DNA from: Rostrohypoxylon terebratum
Taxonomy: Eukaryota > Ascomycota > Sordariomycetes > Xylariales > Hypoxylaceae
Length of the DNA stretch: 64,000 bases
NCBI GenBank assembly: GCA_022497145.1
Contig: MU385874.1
Span: 124,001 to 188,000, forward strand
Direction: 5' to 3'
Position 1 is the first letter of the stretch. Every line of letters begins with the position of its first letter. Positions 61,601 through 64,000 of the stretch are shown piece by piece. The notes beneath the pieces were generated by a model. It did no database searches. It saw only the letters and a program-made list of their open reading frames with translations, and was not told where the DNA came from. Made by a program: the position numbers and the translations under genes.

Positions 61601-61684
61601 CCTCGAATTGTGACACTGCAATGGATTGAGGACTGTTGGGATAACCGTACGACAGTAGATGAGGAGCGGTATGAGCCACTATGA
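58621..61684 (+). CDS. LIG4: ATP-dependent DNA ligase IV
   Basis: Two exons: 58621-58721 and 58792-61684; 997 aa. Lig4 seals double-strand breaks in non-homologous end joining with an XRCC4/Lif1 partner in the nucleus. Order: N-terminal DNA-binding domain (FSELFQTLFGPL onward, about 45-290), then the adenylation domain with motif I EEKLDGERMQLH (adenylated Lys about 331), FRFWSRKAKDYTY, IILDGEMIVWDP, EGLVMKNP and DNWIKVKPEY. The OB domain follows, then BRCT1 (about 736-830, EGLNFCVLSD to IIKYKWILDCL), a linker expected to hold the Lif1-binding region, and BRCT2 (about 893-997, ending TLQWIEDCWDN). All ligase motifs are intact. The start is in a short first exon joined at LDAKYPNRPRNHAKTF. It is divergent from PIF1 and ends 115 bp from the FUR1 stop. 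Confidence 0.97.
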
Positions 61685-61799
61685 TGATACATTGGAAGTC
61701 GGTGGTCCTTTTAGATAGCAAGTAATGAATACCCAACGTTGGCAGTCCAAAATAAGCCGTGGTTTATTAGACACGTGTGTCTACCTATCACTAATTTCT

Positions 61800-62741
61800 T
61801 TATTTCCCTATCGTCAAGAACAAGCGATCGCCGACATCTCCGACACCGGGCTTCAACATCCCGTTAGGCGTGAGCTCGGCGTCGACTCCGGCAACCCATA
61901 TCTCGACGCCCTCGCTCCACTCTTCGGCGGCACGTCGTACGCCATCGGCAGCTGCGATAACAGACAGGACGATGATCTTCTTAACACCCCATTCCTTCAG
62001 TGTCTGGATAGCCGCCTGACACGTGCCACCAGTCGCAATGACGGGGTCTACGATGATGGCTAGACTAGATGCGTGTGTGCCGGGCTCGCTCGTCGAGGAG
62101 ACGTGCTGGGGGAGGTTGTTGTAGTATTCGACGGGCTCAAGGGTGCTGGGTTCTCGGTACAGGCCTAGGTGGTGTACGGGAACTGGCTCGGGTAGTATGG
62201 TTTGTATTGCTTGAGATCGGATGATGAGCCTATAAGTTATATAATATAGGGGTAGGCATTTGTATATGTGGAGGGATATTATGCAGTGTTAAGGATGAGA
62301 AGCGGTGGACACACCTTCTACCATGCCCAATCCCGATCTAAGGATTGGTACTATGGACAACGCTTCCGGACGCACCGTTGTAGTCGTGTATTCGAATCCG
62401 ATCGGAGTCTCGTCCTATGCAAGGGTATGTGTTAACGTTAACCATCCAAGTATGTACAACCTTATACAGATACTACTACTAGGTAGGTATGTATGCTCCT
62501 CCGATGGATTGGACACATAGATCCGGGTAAGATAAGCGCTGGAAGGGTTAAGGCTTTAAGCTACCTTTGGTCCATCGACGGGCGTCAATGCCGAACCCAG
62601 GGCCTCACATCCGAGAATCAAAGCAATATCGTTTATTAGGGACTTGACCTCTCGCGACTCCGTCCTCTTGGATCTAAGACGACTAAGCTTGGCCCTGAGA
62701 CACGGGTGCTGAGAGACGTGGACATTTGGCGGCAGAGACAT
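61800..62741 (-). CDS. FUR1: Uracil phosphoribosyltransferase
   Basis: Three exons: 62741-62565, 62414-62315, 62209-61800; 228 aa, typical length. It converts uracil and PRPP to UMP in pyrimidine salvage, and activates 5-fluorouracil in fungi. Landmarks: NVHVSQHPCLRAKLSRLR at the N-terminus, FEYTTTTVRPEALSIVPILR and SGLGMVE before intron 2, HHLGLYREPSTLEPVEYYNNLP, the PRPP loop IIVDPVIATGGTCQAAI, and the canonical C-terminus GDVGDRLFLTIGK. Phases are 0 and 1. It is convergent with LIG4, so the two 3' UTRs probably overlap. Confidence 0.95.
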
Positions 62742-63659
62742 TGCGGGTTCCCGGGGTATCTATAGTACAATACCAGTAGAATAGACAGAACAGATATATG
62801 TATTTGTATTGTATATGACGATCGATAGTAGACAGCTCGAACAAAGTCTGAAGTCCAAGAGAGGTAATTAGAAAGAAAAAAAGGTGAAGATCGGAAATGA
62901 CGGAATGTATGGAGTATAGAAGGTATGGAAGAAGAGCAACTTGCTCCTGCTAAGTTCCTAGGTCAGTTTCACTTTTCACTTAAGGCTTCTCAATTGGGCT
63001 GGCCATTGGGAAGCAACAGTAGGGCTCCAGCTATCGAAGAGTTCCAATTCCAAAGTTCCGGACGCGGGGCAGCTACAGCTATCATTGCCCCACATTCTCC
63101 ACCGTGTCAGGCGCGCTAAACCGATTCATGATAACGGCCTTGATAAGAAACTGATACTACGTACGTACCTAGGTACCTAGGTACCGTACATAGGTGGGTA
63201 CTTGTGAATACAGTCTTGTACTACTTCTGTACTAGTGTATTGTACATATGTACATAGAATGTACGAAGTATTGTACCTAACACGCGCCGTAATAACATTG
63301 AAGATTGCGAACGCCTGTGTACTATGTACTACTCTCGCGTACTTCATTGTCTTGTATTTTACCTAATAATCTAATGACCGAAAATCCCTGCCAAGAGGAG
63401 AATTAATTCTTACGACTTCCGTAGCAATTGACAACGTCCAGACTTTATTTTTCTCATTATTTTTTTTTGTAGATTCTTAACGACAACATACATTTAGATG
63501 CTTTTCAAACGTACATACCTCTAGCATCTCCCAACGTTCATTTCGGATTTCAGCGGCGGGTTTCATTGTTTTTCTAATTGAGCAGGTTATCAAATAAAAG
63601 TTGACAAAGTTGACATAGTAACAATATCCTCCACTTCTGACTCAAGACGGGATATCGTA
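62742..63659. promoter_or_regulatory. Divergent promoter region, FUR1 / gene at 63660
   Basis: 918 bp between divergent starts. It carries a dense palindromic cluster at about 63160-63190 (GTACGTACCTAGGTACCTAG, then GTACCGTAC) and a run of GTACAT/TGTAC palindromes at 63225-63275, then T-rich DNA next to the plus-strand start. No ORF of substance. Confidence 0.5.
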
Positions 63660-64000
63660 ATGGAGGAAAAGCAATTCAATCTGTCTAACCCTTCCTCATC
63701 ACATGATTCCCGCCAACCCGATTCACAGCATGACCAGCATGGCCAGCATGGCCTCTCGGTCGCTAGGCACGGCCACGCGCATAATAATAATTCTAGCTCG
63801 CGTCCAAGTTCGGTAGGACTCGACGCGCCACAGCTACACAACCCAGACGAAAAAGACAGTCGCCTAGATTCCGATTTGCCACTCGCAGCGGAAAAATCGA
63901 AAACATCCAAAGGCAAAAAAAGCCAAGAGAGCTATGATATTCCTGACTCTTACGTCAACGTACCGGAGCTAGAGGAAATAGCCCCTATCCCCAGTCGGGA
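63660..64000 (+). CDS. 5' end of an unidentified gene, cut by the window edge
   Basis: The ATG at 63660 opens a frame that is still open at base 64000 (113 codons seen). The visible part is low-complexity and hydrophilic: Ser/Gln/His-rich (DSQHDQHGQHGL, HAHNNNSSSRPSS), then acidic/Lys-rich (EKSKTSKGKKSQESYDIPDS), and finally a more conserved-looking VNVPELEEIAPIPSR. This is a disordered N-terminus before a domain that lies outside the window. A ferric/zinc-binding or membrane role cannot be judged from this. Confidence 0.55.
   Translation, partial: MEEKQFNLSNPSSSHDSRQPDSQHDQHGQHGLSVARHGHAHNNNSSSRPSSVGLDAPQLHNPDEKDSRLDSDLPLAAEKSKTSKGKKSQESYDIPDSYVNVPELEEIAPIPSR

Noticed and set aside
61725..62063. 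Plus-strand 112-aa frame after LIG4
   Set aside because: It is antisense to the last exon of FUR1, whose reading is unambiguous.

Overview
This window is nuclear DNA of a filamentous ascomycete (Pezizomycotina, most likely Sordariomycetes). The protein-coding genes carry short introns (about 50-110 nt, a few shorter) with GTRNGT-type donors, CTNAC branch points and CAG/TAG acceptors. The gene set (GT15 mannosyltransferase, Pho85-type cyclin, EDC3, PIF1, LIG4, FUR1, BCS1-like ATPase, CorA-like protein) is fungal. The class-level guess rests on gene style and on dispersed CCTAGG-type intergenic motifs, so it is an inference. I joined exons by hand; every multi-exon model below keeps its reading frame across all junctions.

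Layout. 0-2 kb: a six-exon Golgi-type mannosyltransferase. 2-19.4 kb: a 17-kb tract with no supportable gene, full of simple repeats and palindromic CCTAGG/GGTACC motifs, ending in a CT-rich leader with uORFs. 19.4-21.5 kb: Pho85-class cyclin. 23.2-27.8 kb: nitronate monooxygenase, a convergent D-2-hydroxyacid dehydrogenase and a secreted GPI-anchored protein. 30.9-35 kb: a single-TM protein and an intronless BCS1-like AAA ATPase. 36-46 kb: an accessory-looking tract with a 50-aa membrane microprotein, a basic/Q-rich small protein, a CorA-like protein without a GMN motif, a fungal protein kinase, and two tiny three-exon genes that look like members of one unnamed small-protein family. 46.9-49.8 kb: type B carboxylesterase and a membrane-anchored hemerythrin-domain protein. 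50.9-53.2 kb: EDC3. 54.8-55.1 kb: an assembly gap (10 N) inside G and C runs, flanked by a degraded duplicate of one sequence. 55.1-62.7 kb: PIF1 and LIG4, divergent from one 825-bp promoter, then FUR1 convergent with LIG4. 63.7-64 kb: the 5' end of an unidentified gene.

How the genes relate. Most neighbours are independent housekeeping genes. The credible functional links are the divergent PIF1/LIG4 genome-maintenance pair and, more speculatively, the 38.8-46 kb group of CorA-like protein, kinase and paired small proteins. The most novel item is that small-protein pair: both genes have a first coding exon of exactly 43 codons ending in Val-Gln at a phase-0 intron, both have a last exon of 51 nt, and they share the spaced pattern LKxxLD..[FY]..G[KR]..VQ. 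No transposon, tRNA, rRNA or secondary-metabolite backbone gene could be supported.
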